Part shown: positions 1 to 7,172 of the stretch, in pieces
Position numbering within the stretch: position 1 is the first letter of the stretch
Layout: each line of letters opens with the position of its first letter
Source of the DNA: Thermohalobaculum sp039178805
Lineage (GTDB): Bacteria > Pseudomonadota > Alphaproteobacteria > Rhodobacterales > Rhodobacteraceae
Assembly (NCBI GenBank): GCA_039178805.1
Contig: JBCDFC010000122.1
Location: 1-13,979, forward strand
DNA: 13,979 nt
Direction of reading: 5' to 3'
Notes under the pieces: generated by a model
The model's database searches: none
What the model was told of the DNA's origin: nothing
The model's input: only the letters and a program-made list of their open reading frames with translations
Program-made: the position numbers and the translations under genes

Positions 1-1185
1 AATGATCCCACGTTTCATGACCCCGACGTCGTCGAGCAAACGCTCCGCGGTTTTCTGGGTGCACTCGCGAGCACGTCGTCGCCGCTCCCGACGAATTCGG
101 TGGACACGCCTCGTCCTGCGCCGTCGACCGACCAGGCGTTTCTCGACTTGCAGGACAAAGTCGAGCGACTTGCCCTCCGCAACCAGGAACTTGAAGCCCG
201 ACTTGTGCGCTCCACCGACTCCACGACCTACCGGTACAACCAGGCCGGCGCCCTCGTGCATGTCTATCGCGACGGCTCGGTCCATCTGAACCATGGCGGC
301 ACCGAGATGGGGCAGGGCCTCAACACCAAGGTCGCGCAGGTCCTGGCCGAGGCGCTGGGCGTGCCGCTCGACCGGGTGGCGATCACGGCCACCGCCACGG
401 ACAAGGTGCCCAACACCTCGGCGACGGCGGCGTCCTCCGGTTCGGATCTCAACGCCATGGCAGCGCTCGACGCGGCCGAGCAGATCAAGGCGCGGCTGAA
501 AGAGCACCTGGTCGCCCTCCACGGTCGTCAAGTCGCCTTCGAGAACGGGCACTGGGTCGCCTCCGGTCGCCTCCTAGAGTGGTGCTCCGTGGTCGAAAGC
601 GCCTATATGGCCCGCGTCTCCCTCTCCGCCGCGGGCTTCTACGCCACACCCGAAATCCACTGGGATCGCGCCGCCGGGAGGGGCAAACCCTTCTACTACT
701 ACGCCTATGGCGCCGCCTGTTCCGAGGTCGCGGTCGACACGCTCACGGGCGAGTATCGCGTCGAGCGTGTCGACATCCTCCACGATGTCGGCCGGTCCCT
801 GAACCCCGCGATCGACCGCGGTCAGATCGAGGGCGGCTTTGTCCAAGGCATGGGTTGGCTCACGACCGAGGAGCTTGTCTGGGACGGGGAGGGGCGCCTC
901 CGCACCCATGCGCCCTCGACCTACAAGATCCCCTTAGCCTCTGATCTACCACGGGATTTTCGTGTCCGCATCGCTGAGTGGTCGGAGAATTCGAAGCGCA
1001 CGGTGAAGCGATCGAAGGCTGTTGGGGAGCCGCCCTTTATGCTCGCGATCTCGGTGCTGGAGGCGCTCTCCATGGCTGTGGCGAGCGTTGCGGATTACCG
1101 GATCTGCCCCCGCCTCGATGCGCCCGCCACGCCCGAACGCGTCCTGATGGCAGCAGAACGCCTGCGCCGGGAGGCAGGTGCATGA
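1..1185 (+). CDS. xdhB: Xanthine dehydrogenase large subunit, C-terminal part fused to an unrelated N-terminal segment (partial/chimeric)
   Basis: XdhB carries the molybdopterin site that oxidises hypoxanthine and xanthine to urate in the cytoplasm. The frame is open from base 1 to the TGA at 1183-1185. From about base 238 (Asn-Gln-Ala-Gly-Ala-Leu-Val) to the end, about 315 codons are recognisable XdhB: the NHGGTEMGQGL stretch, TSATAASSGSD, HDVGRSLNPAID and VGEPPF. The catalytic Glu of VGEPPF is codon 1027-1029. The family is about 780 residues, so roughly the first 450, with much of the cofactor and substrate pocket, are absent. Codons 1-237 encode something unlike XdhB, including a charged heptad-like stretch (LDLQDKVERLALRNQELEAR). 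A GTG at base 100 has no convincing ribosome site, so I treat the start as lying outside the window. xdhC follows with an ATGA overlap. Homology of the C-terminal part is certain. Activity is doubtful, and the join may be a recombination scar or an assembly artefact. Confidence 0.85.
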   Translation, partial: NDPTFHDPDVVEQTLRGFLGALASTSSPLPTNSVDTPRPAPSTDQAFLDLQDKVERLALRNQELEARLVRSTDSTTYRYNQAGALVHVYRDGSVHLNHGGTEMGQGLNTKVAQVLAEALGVPLDRVAITATATDKVPNTSATAASSGSDLNAMAALDAAEQIKARLKEHLVALHGRQVAFENGHWVASGRLLEWCSVVESAYMARVSLSAAGFYATPEIHWDRAAGRGKPFYYYAYGAACSEVAVDTLTGEYRVERVDILHDVGRSLNPAIDRGQIEGGFVQGMGWLTTEELVWDGEGRLRTHAPSTYKIPLASDLPRDFRVRIAEWSENSKRTVKRSKAVGEPPFMLAISVLEALSMAVASVADYRICPRLDAPATPERVLMAAERLRREAGA

Positions 1186-2027
1186 GCGAGGAGGCGCTGC
1201 GGACCCTGCTCGACTTCCCGGCCCCCTTGGTGCTGGCCGAGGTTACGGGCGTGAAAGGCTCCGCCCCGCGCGGCCCAGGCGCCCGCATGTTGGTCAGCGC
1301 TGCAGCGACGGCAGGGTCCATCGGCGGCGGGCGATTGGAGTGGGAAGTTACTGAGATCGCTCGCAGAATGCTGCAGGACGGGCAGCTGGAGCAAGAGGTC
1401 GCAATGCCCCTCGGCCCCGCACTCGGCCAGTGCTGCGGGGGCAATGTCCGCGTCACGCTCCGCCAGCTCGACAGGGCGGCACGAGCGGCGCTGGCCTCGG
1501 ATCTTAGCGCCGAACGGGCAGGGCGGCCCACCGTGCTGATCTTCGGCGCCGGCCATACCGGCCTCGCGCTCGCCCGCACGCTCAGGCCCCTGCCGCTCAC
1601 CGTCCGCCTCATCGACAGCCGCAGTGGGCAGCTTGTGGCAGCACCCGAGGGTGTCGAAGCTGTGCTCTCCGCCTTGCCCGAGGCGGAGCTGCGCGCAGCC
1701 CCGTCAGGCAGTGCGATCGTCGTCATGACCCATGACCACGGCCTCGATTTTCTACTGACGGCAGAGGCGCTTAGCAGGGGCGATGCAGCCTATGTTGGCC
1801 TGATCGGCTCGGCCACCAAACGCGCGCGGTTCGAGCGTTTCCTTGAGGATCAAACCCTGTCGGGCAGCGCGGCCGCTCTTACCTGCCCCATAGGTGCGGC
1901 AGGGCTCGGCGAGAAGCGGCCGGAGATCATCGCGCTCCATGCCGCGAGCGAGATCATGGCAGCGCTGTCGACCTATCGCCAGACATCGGCCGCGCAACCG
2001 CGCCGCGCCGCCGGAGAGGCGGGCTGA
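1182..2027 (+). CDS. xdhC: XdhC, xanthine dehydrogenase molybdenum-cofactor insertion/sulfuration chaperone
   Basis: XdhC binds molybdenum cofactor, promotes its sulfuration and delivers it to XdhB; it is not a subunit of the mature enzyme. The 281-residue product has the family layout. An N-terminal XdhC/CoxI domain carries GSAPRGPGARM (residues 26-36), GSIGGGRLE (45-53) and the paired cysteines of GQCCGG (C84, C85). A C-terminal Rossmann domain begins with VLIFGAGHTG (118-127). The start is the ATG at 1182, which overlaps the xdhB stop as ATGA and has GGGAGG 7 bases upstream. A longer frame from 978 would run about 200 bases inside xdhB and adds no homology. Its stop overlaps the puuD start as TGATG, so all three genes are probably translationally coupled. 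The length is slightly below that of R. capsulatus XdhC, with all motifs intact. Confidence 0.93.
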   Translation: MSEEALRTLLDFPAPLVLAEVTGVKGSAPRGPGARMLVSAAATAGSIGGGRLEWEVTEIARRMLQDGQLEQEVAMPLGPALGQCCGGNVRVTLRQLDRAARAALASDLSAERAGRPTVLIFGAGHTGLALARTLRPLPLTVRLIDSRSGQLVAAPEGVEAVLSALPEAELRAAPSGSAIVVMTHDHGLDFLLTAEALSRGDAAYVGLIGSATKRARFERFLEDQTLSGSAAALTCPIGAAGLGEKRPEIIALHAASEIMAALSTYRQTSAAQPRRAAGEAG

Positions 2028-3265
2028 TGGATCCGATCACGACCGCCCTCCTATGGGACTGGCTCGCCTTCGCCCTCCGCTGGCTGCATGTGATCACGGG
2101 CATCGCTTGGATCGGCTCCTCCTTCTACTTCATCGCGCTCGATCTTTCGCTGAAGCGTCATGGCGGTCTGCCCGCCGGCGTCGACGGTGAGGCCTGGCAG
2201 GTCCATGGCGGCGGTTTCTACAATATCCGCAAATACTTGGTCGCCCCCGACGCCCTGCCGGAACAGCTCACCTGGTTCAAGTGGGAGAGCTATTCGACCT
2301 GGCTCTCCGGCTTCGCGCTCTTGGCGGTGATGTACTATGCGGGCGCTGAACTTTACCTCATCGATCCCTCGGTGATGGACCTCACGCCGGCTGAGGCAGT
2401 GGGCATCTCGCTCGCCTCCCTCGCCCTCGGCTGGCTCGCCTATGACGCGCTCTGCCGCAGCCCCATCGGCCGCGATCAGACGCGGTTGATGCTGGTGCTT
2501 TTCGGGCTGCTGGTGGCGATGGCCTGGGGTTATACGCAAGTGTTTTCGGGCCGGGCTGCGCTCCTCCATCTCGGCGCCTTCACCGCGACGATCATGTCCG
2601 CCAATGTCTTTTTCATCATCATCCCCAATCAAAAGGTGGTGGTGGCGGATCTGAAGGCCGGGCGGGAGCCTGCGCCCCATCTCGGCGCCCAGGCCAAGCA
2701 GCGCTCGCTCCACAACAACTACCTCACGCTGCCGGTCGTCTTCCTGATGCTGTCGAACCACTACCCGCTGGCCTTCGCGAGCGCCTGGAACTGGGTGATC
2801 GCGACGCTTGTGTTCTTGATGGGTGTCACGATCCGTCATTACTTCAACACCTTACACGCGACGGGGCGGGGGCCGCTTTGGACTTGGGGGGCGACCGCGG
2901 CGATCTTTGCGCTGATCACGGCGCTCTCCTTCGCTCCACGCCCGCTGAAGCTGGAGCCCGAGGCGCAGGCCCTCGAGGGCGCTACGCTGAGGCTCGCCTC
3001 GGCGGCGGAGTTCGAGGAGGTGCATGTGACCGTCCTCGGCCGCTGTGCCATGTGCCATGCGGCGGAGCCGTTCTGGGACGGCATCGTGCGTCCGCCCAAG
3101 GGCGTGGTCTTGGAGACCGAGGACGATGTCCTGCGCCAGGCGCGCGCGATCTACCTGCAGGCGGCCCACACGAACGCCATGCCGCCGGGCAACATCACCT
3201 ATATGGAGGATTGGGAGCGCGCCCTGATCGCCCGCTGGTACCGCGATGGCGTGGCCGGCGACTGA
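2027..3265 (+). CDS. puuD: Urate oxidase PuuD: membrane protein with C-terminal cytochrome c domain
   Basis: PuuD-type urate oxidase converts urate to 5-hydroxyisourate at the inner membrane and passes electrons to its own cytochrome c domain, so it makes no hydrogen peroxide, unlike soluble uricase. The 412-residue product has about eight hydrophobic segments in residues 14-305; the first holds HVITGIAWIGSSFYF. The C-terminal domain has a haem-attachment motif CAMCH at residues 340-344 and a likely axial methionine at M385 in AMPPGN. Both features of the intact enzyme are therefore present. The ATG overlaps the xdhC stop (TGATG) and is preceded by GGAGAGG. Sharing an operon with xdhB-xdhC joins the production and consumption of urate in one transcript. 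Genes for the later steps (5-hydroxyisourate hydrolase, OHCU decarboxylase) are not in the window. Older annotations may call this family DUF989 or a hypothetical membrane protein. Confidence 0.93.
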   Translation: MDPITTALLWDWLAFALRWLHVITGIAWIGSSFYFIALDLSLKRHGGLPAGVDGEAWQVHGGGFYNIRKYLVAPDALPEQLTWFKWESYSTWLSGFALLAVMYYAGAELYLIDPSVMDLTPAEAVGISLASLALGWLAYDALCRSPIGRDQTRLMLVLFGLLVAMAWGYTQVFSGRAALLHLGAFTATIMSANVFFIIIPNQKVVVADLKAGREPAPHLGAQAKQRSLHNNYLTLPVVFLMLSNHYPLAFASAWNWVIATLVFLMGVTIRHYFNTLHATGRGPLWTWGATAAIFALITALSFAPRPLKLEPEAQALEGATLRLASAAEFEEVHVTVLGRCAMCHAAEPFWDGIVRPPKGVVLETEDDVLRQARAIYLQAAHTNAMPPGNITYMEDWERALIARWYRDGVAGD

Positions 3266-3283
3266 GACCGGCGGCGCTCCGCC
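3266..3283. terminator. Small GC hairpin between convergent puuD and SAF oxidoreductase genes
   Basis: The 18-base gap between two convergent stop codons contains GGCGG (3270-3274), a four-base loop and CCGCC (3279-3283), a perfect five-pair stem. No T-run follows on either strand, so it is at best a weak or Rho-assisted bidirectional terminator. In GC-rich DNA such a stem could occur by chance. Confidence 0.25.
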
Positions 3284-4597
3284 TTAGCCGGCCGAGGCCA
3301 TCGCCTGACGATAAAGCGTGAAGGCCACGTCGTCGGCCGCGAAGGGATCGACCGCGTCGATGGTGACCGTCTCCCCCGCGGGCACGGCCCGCACGAGCCG
3401 GACCCCATGCGCGAGCCCGATGGGTAGCGCCGCCTGCGCCGCTTCCGATCCTGCGGGCATGAGCTTGCCCCAAACCGTGTAGCCGCCCTCGCCGTCCAGC
3501 GTCTCGCCCGGGGTGAGATCGCGCTTGGCGACTGCTGCGACCGTGCCGCGCATCGCCCGGCTCTGCCCCGTGGGCTCCCCTCGCAGTGCTGCATTCAGGA
3601 CCGAGATCGAAAGCTCCAACCCGATGAGGTGGAAGGGCTTGTACATCGCCGCGAAGCGCCCCGTGGCATCGGTCGGCAGCCCGTACTGGCGAAAGCAGGC
3701 GGCGGCGTAGTCGTTCGGCGCCTCCAGCACGACATAGACGCCCCAGCGCAGGTCGCGGAACACGGGCCGCCCGTCGCGCTCGAGGCTCGAGACGACTTCG
3801 ACGAGGCCGTCCTCATGCTCCTCGAGCTGACCGCCGAGCCTGCGCGGGCGCAGGATATGCGCGAGATCGTCGACGCCGGCTGCGGGGAAACCGAGCCCCG
3901 CCGCAGGCACACCCAGCCCGCAGGCATTGGCGATGGCCGCCATCTCGATGGCGCTCTTCGTGCCGTCGAGAAAGGAGTTGAACATCTGCGGGTTCATGCC
4001 GGCGGCCTGCGCGGCCTCAGGCGTGAGGCCGTAATGCTCCCACACGGTGTCGGGCGTGACGGCGTGGTAGAGGGGTAGATACTTCGTCCCCTTGCCGGCG
4101 GCCGCCACGCGGAACCCGGCTGCACGGGCCCAGTCCACCATCTCGGCGACGAGCGCCGGTTGGTCGCCATAGGCCATGGAGTAGACGACGCCCGCCGCCT
4201 CGGCTTCGGCCGCAAGGACGGGACCCGCCAGCACATCCGCCTCGACATTCACCATGACGACATGGCGCTTGGCGGCGATGGCGGCGCGGGCATGGGCGAT
4301 GCCGGCACGCGGGCTGCCGGTCGCCTCGATCACCACCTCGACATCTTCGCGCGCGGCGAGCGCTGCGCCGCTGTCGAGAAACGCCGTCGCATCGATCTGC
4401 GCCCCATCCCAACCAACGCCTCGGCAAGCGGCGCGGGCGCGATCGGGATCGAGATCTGCAATCGCCGCCACCTCGAGGCCCGGGATCGTCGGCACTTGCG
4501 CCAGGAACATCGAGCCGAACTTCCCCGCCCCGATCAAACCGGCGCGCACCGGACGCCCTGCAGCGGCGCGCGCGGAAAGGCGGGGCATCAGGTTCAT
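3284..4597 (-). CDS. NAD(P)-dependent oxidoreductase, homoserine dehydrogenase-like, with C-terminal SAF domain
   Basis: The 437-residue product belongs to the group often annotated as predicted homoserine dehydrogenase with SAF domain (COG4091 type). A Rossmann NAD(P) site lies near the N-terminus (GLIGAGKFGS, residues 20-29). A second fold-typical stretch is VEVVIEATGSP near residue 90, followed by HVVMVNVEAD. The last about 75 residues (RDLTPGETLDGEGG onward, ending AVPAGETVTIDAVD) look like a SAF domain, a small ligand-binding fold seen in sugar-acid enzymes and antifreeze-like proteins. No signal peptide is seen, so it should be cytoplasmic. The ATG at 4597 has AGGAG six bases upstream. 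It converges on puuD with an 18-base gap and is divergent from the PLP lyase gene, with which it probably shares regulation. The substrate is unknown: the family does not reliably predict homoserine, and the SAF domain suggests a hydroxy or keto acid. The family call is firm, the function is not. Confidence 0.85.
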   Translation of the reverse strand: MNLMPRLSARAAAGRPVRAGLIGAGKFGSMFLAQVPTIPGLEVAAIADLDPDRARAACRGVGWDGAQIDATAFLDSGAALAAREDVEVVIEATGSPRAGIAHARAAIAAKRHVVMVNVEADVLAGPVLAAEAEAAGVVYSMAYGDQPALVAEMVDWARAAGFRVAAAGKGTKYLPLYHAVTPDTVWEHYGLTPEAAQAAGMNPQMFNSFLDGTKSAIEMAAIANACGLGVPAAGLGFPAAGVDDLAHILRPRRLGGQLEEHEDGLVEVVSSLERDGRPVFRDLRWGVYVVLEAPNDYAAACFRQYGLPTDATGRFAAMYKPFHLIGLELSISVLNAALRGEPTGQSRAMRGTVAAVAKRDLTPGETLDGEGGYTVWGKLMPAGSEAAQAALPIGLAHGVRLVRAVPAGETVTIDAVDPFAADDVAFTLYRQAMASAG

Positions 4598-4766
4598 GGC
4601 GGGCTCCTGTTCGGGCGAAGGGCTCGGGGATTGGGCCGGACCCTAGAGGAGCACGTGCCTTCGGACCAGCGGCTGCCGGTGGGCGACTGCCAGCGGGCGG
4701 CTGGCCGTGGGCGCGCGGGCATGCAAGGGTCCGGCAGCCCGACCCGCCTGGCCCGGAGTCCAGCCC
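4598..4766. promoter_or_regulatory. Divergent control region between the SAF oxidoreductase and PLP lyase genes
   Basis: This 169-base region must hold promoters for both outward genes. It contains a 10-base perfect inverted repeat (GCCGGACCCT at 4635-4644, AGGGTCCGGC at 4726-4735), the 8-base palindrome GCACGTGC near 4651-4658, and a compact inverted repeat GCCAGC-N5-GCTGGC at 4689-4705. These are candidate operator elements. I see no convincing -35/-10 pair, and no regulator gene lies in the window. Confidence 0.4.
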
Positions 4767-5855
4767 ATGCATCATCTCGCCAACCCCTGGCGCCGCCGCG
4801 GTCTGCCCGAGGGCCCGCATCTCGCCTCCGGCACCGTCGTCTCAGACCCGTCAGGAGTGCGGGCGCTCCTGGCGAAATGCCCGAAGGCGGCGGCGAGCCC
4901 GCTCCTCGCGCTTCCTGCGCTGGCCGAGACGCTGGGGATCGGGGCGCTCCACGCGAAGGATGAACGCGATCGGCTGGGCCTCGGCAGCTTCAAGGCGCTT
5001 GGTGCGACGCATGCCATTGCCCGAGCCGCGGATGAGCGGGTGGCGGCAGGCACGGCAGAGAGCCATGCGACGGCACTTGAAGGGGTGACCTATGTCTGCG
5101 CCTCGGCCGGCAATCACGGCCTCTCGATGGCCGCCGGCGCGCGGCTCTTCGGTGCGGCCGCCGTCGTGCTGATCGCAGCGACAGTGCCCGAAGCCTTCGC
5201 CGCGCGCCTCACCGCGAAGGGTGCGCGGGTCATTCGTCATGGTGCTGCCTACGACGATGCGATGGCCGAAGCGCGGCGCCTCGCGGTGTCGGAGGGCTGG
5301 GTGCTGCTGTCGGATTCGAGCTGGCTCGGCTACACCGAACCGGCATTGGCGGTGATGGAAGGCTATCTCGCGACCGCGGCAGAGGCTGCGTCTGAACTGC
5401 CCTCTCCCCCGACCCACGTCTTTCTGCAGGCGGGCGTCGGCGGCTTCGCAGCAGCGGTGGCCGGCTATCTCCGCCGGGCTTGGAGCGACGGGCCGCGCAT
5501 CGTGGTCGTTGAGCCTGAGGCTGCGCCCTGCCTGATGGAGAGCCTGCGTTCTGGCTTCCCGCGGCGCGTGAGCGGGCCTGACAGTGCCATGGGGCGTCTC
5601 GACTGCAAGGAACCGTCGCATCTCGCCCTCGCCGGCTTGGCCGAAAGCGCCGACGATTCTGTCTGCGTCGGGGAGCGCGCGGTGGCAGAGACGGTGGCGT
5701 GGCTTGCAGCGGAGGGTCTAGCCACGACGCCGTCGGGCGCGGCGGGCATGGCCGCCATTCGGCACGCTGGCGCGGTGCGGGCGGCGCTCGGCCTCGACCG
5801 GCAGGCCCGGGTGCTCATCTGGCTGACGGAGGGGCCGGAGACGCCGCCTGAATGA
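4767..5855 (+). CDS. PLP-dependent lyase of the diaminopropionate ammonia-lyase family with altered active site
   Basis: This is a fold-type II PLP enzyme, 362 residues against about 398 for E. coli YgeX. The Schiff-base lysine is K76 in GLGSFKALGA. Further family marks are AGNHG (residues 114-118), a WLGYTEPALAVMEGY stretch matching the W-x-GYT region of diaminopropionate ammonia-lyase, the phosphate-binding loop QAGVGGF, and GRLDCKEPS matching the C-x-EP segment of YgeX. The start is the ATG at 4767 with GGAG eight bases upstream; the longer frame from 4707 adds a low-complexity tail without homology. In YgeX the residue before GNHG is the catalytic Asp120; here it is A114, giving the ASAGNH form usual in threonine dehydratases. 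Activity on D-2,3-diaminopropionate is therefore unlikely, and the reaction is probably elimination of ammonia from another amino acid. The neighbouring SAF oxidoreductase is divergent. In E. coli ygeX lies in a purine/urate catabolism locus, which echoes this neighbourhood. Confidence 0.85.
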   Translation: MHHLANPWRRRGLPEGPHLASGTVVSDPSGVRALLAKCPKAAASPLLALPALAETLGIGALHAKDERDRLGLGSFKALGATHAIARAADERVAAGTAESHATALEGVTYVCASAGNHGLSMAAGARLFGAAAVVLIAATVPEAFAARLTAKGARVIRHGAAYDDAMAEARRLAVSEGWVLLSDSSWLGYTEPALAVMEGYLATAAEAASELPSPPTHVFLQAGVGGFAAAVAGYLRRAWSDGPRIVVVEPEAAPCLMESLRSGFPRRVSGPDSAMGRLDCKEPSHLALAGLAESADDSVCVGERAVAETVAWLAAEGLATTPSGAAGMAAIRHAGAVRAALGLDRQARVLIWLTEGPETPPE

Positions 5856-6122
5856 AGTGCTCGGGATTGTTGACAGGCTCTGCGCGCTGCTCCCTCAGGC
5901 ATTTGAGAAAGTGCTCGCGACCGCGCCCGCCCACGACAGGTTTGCGCGATTCGCGCGAACGAAGAGCTAACGGCTGTTCGGCACACCCGTCTGGTGTTGC
6001 GAGGGATTTGTGGGGAGCGTTCGCTGATCCTTAAGCTCTTGCGATGCAACCTGTCGTGGGAGGGCGCGGCGCTGAGCCTGTGATCGCGTCCCGGCCTAAG
6101 TGGTTGCGCGATCTCCAGTGTA
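5856..6122. other. Convergent intergenic region, no gene seen
   Basis: These 267 bases lie between the stops of the PLP lyase gene and pxpC. No ribosome-site-backed frame or T-run terminator was found. The main structure is the inverted-repeat element at 5922-6068, listed separately. The remainder shows nothing I can assign. Confidence 0.7.
5922..6068. repeat. 147-bp structure bounded by 21-bp inverted repeats
   Basis: The left arm (5922-5942) and the right arm (6048-6068) are reverse complements at 20 of 21 positions, with the shared core CCCACGACAGGTT, and are 105 bases apart. Inside them AAGAGCT (5962-5968) pairs with AGCTCTT (6034-6040). ACACC (5983-5987) pairs with GGTGT (5993-5997) across a five-base loop, so the whole element can fold into one long branched hairpin. 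TTCGCGCGAA near 5950-5959 is also a palindrome. It could be a MITE-like or palindromic repeat, a structured RNA, or a shared terminator for the two convergent genes. No target-site duplication is obvious. The pairing is seen directly; the identity is inference. Confidence 0.6.
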
Positions 6123-7172
6123 TCAGCCCGTGGGCGTGTCGCTGATGGCGCCGCTGATGAGGTTCTCGCGATAGAGGGCATCGAGATCGAAACCATCGAC
6201 TGGCAAGGGGCGGATGCTGGCCAGGCGTCGCGCTTGCAGGGTCGCCGCGAGGCGCGCTGCCGCTGCTCCGCTCATGGCATCGACCGCCTCGAAGCGGATC
6301 GTCGCCCCTGATCCGAGGCGGCCGAGTTGGGGTAGGTCGGCGGTAATGGCTGCGGCGATCTTGGCATAGCCGCCCGATGTTTGGCGGTCGGCGAGGAGCA
6401 GGATGGGCTGCCCTGAGCCCGGCACCTGCACAGCGCCCGTTACGATCCCGTCCGATGTGATATCGGCGCCAAGCCCAGGGGCGTCGCTATGGCTGAGCTT
6501 CGGCCCTTCGAGCCGCACACCCATTCGATCCGACCGGGTGGAGATCCGCCACAACGCACTCAGGAAGAGCGCTTGGGTCTCATTCGAAAAGTGATCGGCT
6601 TGGGGTCCCATGACGACCCGGATCAGCGCGGTCTCGCCGCTCGGAGCGCGCGGTGGCAGCGCGAGTTCGGGCCTCTTGGACGGTTCGGCCGCGATGATCG
6701 GCAGGCGGTCGCCTGCGATGAGCGCGCGTCCTTCGAAACCGCCGATGCCCGCGCGCGAGAGCGTCGCGGCCGCGCCCAGCACTGGGGTCACGTCGAAGCC
6801 GCCCTCGACCGCTAGGTAAGCCGTCGCGCTCTCCCTGAGCGGGCCGACGCGCAGCCTGTCGCCGCGGCCCAATGTCAGGCTCTGCAAGCCGGCGATTGTC
6901 TGCACCGCGCCATCGGCGGCGGTAAGCTGCATCTCGAGGGCGGCACCGGCGGTTGCGATGCGAACGGGGCTTTCAGCCTCGATCAGGGGGCCGAGGAACC
7001 GCATCTCGAGTGCTGGGGTCGCAGGGTCTGCGCCCACGAGCGCGTTGGCTTCCGACAAGCTTTCGCGATCGAGCGCACCGGAGGGCGGCACGCCGAACCG
7101 CTGTAGCCCCCGCCGGCCGCCATCTTGGAGCGTGGCCGCAAGGCCAGGGTCGATGAGGCGAAGCGCGCTCAC
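6123..7172 (-). CDS. pxpC: 5-oxoprolinase subunit C (biotin-dependent carboxyltransferase-like, KipA family)
   Basis: With PxpA and PxpB this protein forms the prokaryotic ATP-dependent 5-oxoprolinase, which opens 5-oxoproline to glutamate in the cytoplasm. The 349-residue length is usual for the family. Typical features are DPGLAATLQDGGRRG (residues 8-22), GVPPSGALD (27-35), EMRFLGP near residue 56 and the LLADRQTSGGYAKIA stretch in the C-terminal half. The start is GTG at 7172, overlapping the pxpB stop as GTGA, so it is translationally coupled to pxpB. Older annotations call this family allophanate hydrolase subunit 2 or urea amidolyase-related. In a purine-degradation neighbourhood that older label is tempting, but the adjacent PxpA homologue favours 5-oxoprolinase. 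A related cyclic amide as substrate cannot be excluded from sequence. Confidence 0.92.
   Translation of the reverse strand: MSALRLIDPGLAATLQDGGRRGLQRFGVPPSGALDRESLSEANALVGADPATPALEMRFLGPLIEAESPVRIATAGAALEMQLTAADGAVQTIAGLQSLTLGRGDRLRVGPLRESATAYLAVEGGFDVTPVLGAAATLSRAGIGGFEGRALIAGDRLPIIAAEPSKRPELALPPRAPSGETALIRVVMGPQADHFSNETQALFLSALWRISTRSDRMGVRLEGPKLSHSDAPGLGADITSDGIVTGAVQVPGSGQPILLLADRQTSGGYAKIAAAITADLPQLGRLGSGATIRFEAVDAMSGAAAARLAATLQARRLASIRPLPVDGFDLDALYRENLISGAISDTPTG

Noticed and set aside
2..289. Arginine-rich frame of 95 codons, considered as a frameshifted XdhB N-terminus
   Set aside because: The translation is low-complexity Arg/Ser/Thr and shows no XdhB motif; a simple frameshift does not explain the missing half.
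978..1181. Longer start for xdhC at 978
   Set aside because: It lies inside xdhB, adds residues unlike XdhC, and the ATG at 1182 has a ribosome site and a classic ATGA overlap.
2051..2839. 262-codon frame antisense to puuD
   Set aside because: Shadow of a well-supported gene; composition is charged and low in hydrophobic core, typical of antisense frames in GC-rich DNA.
4160..4963. 267-codon + strand frame across the SAF oxidoreductase start
   Set aside because: It runs antisense to the oxidoreductase and overlaps the lyase start; Arg/Gly/Ala-rich with no recognisable motif.
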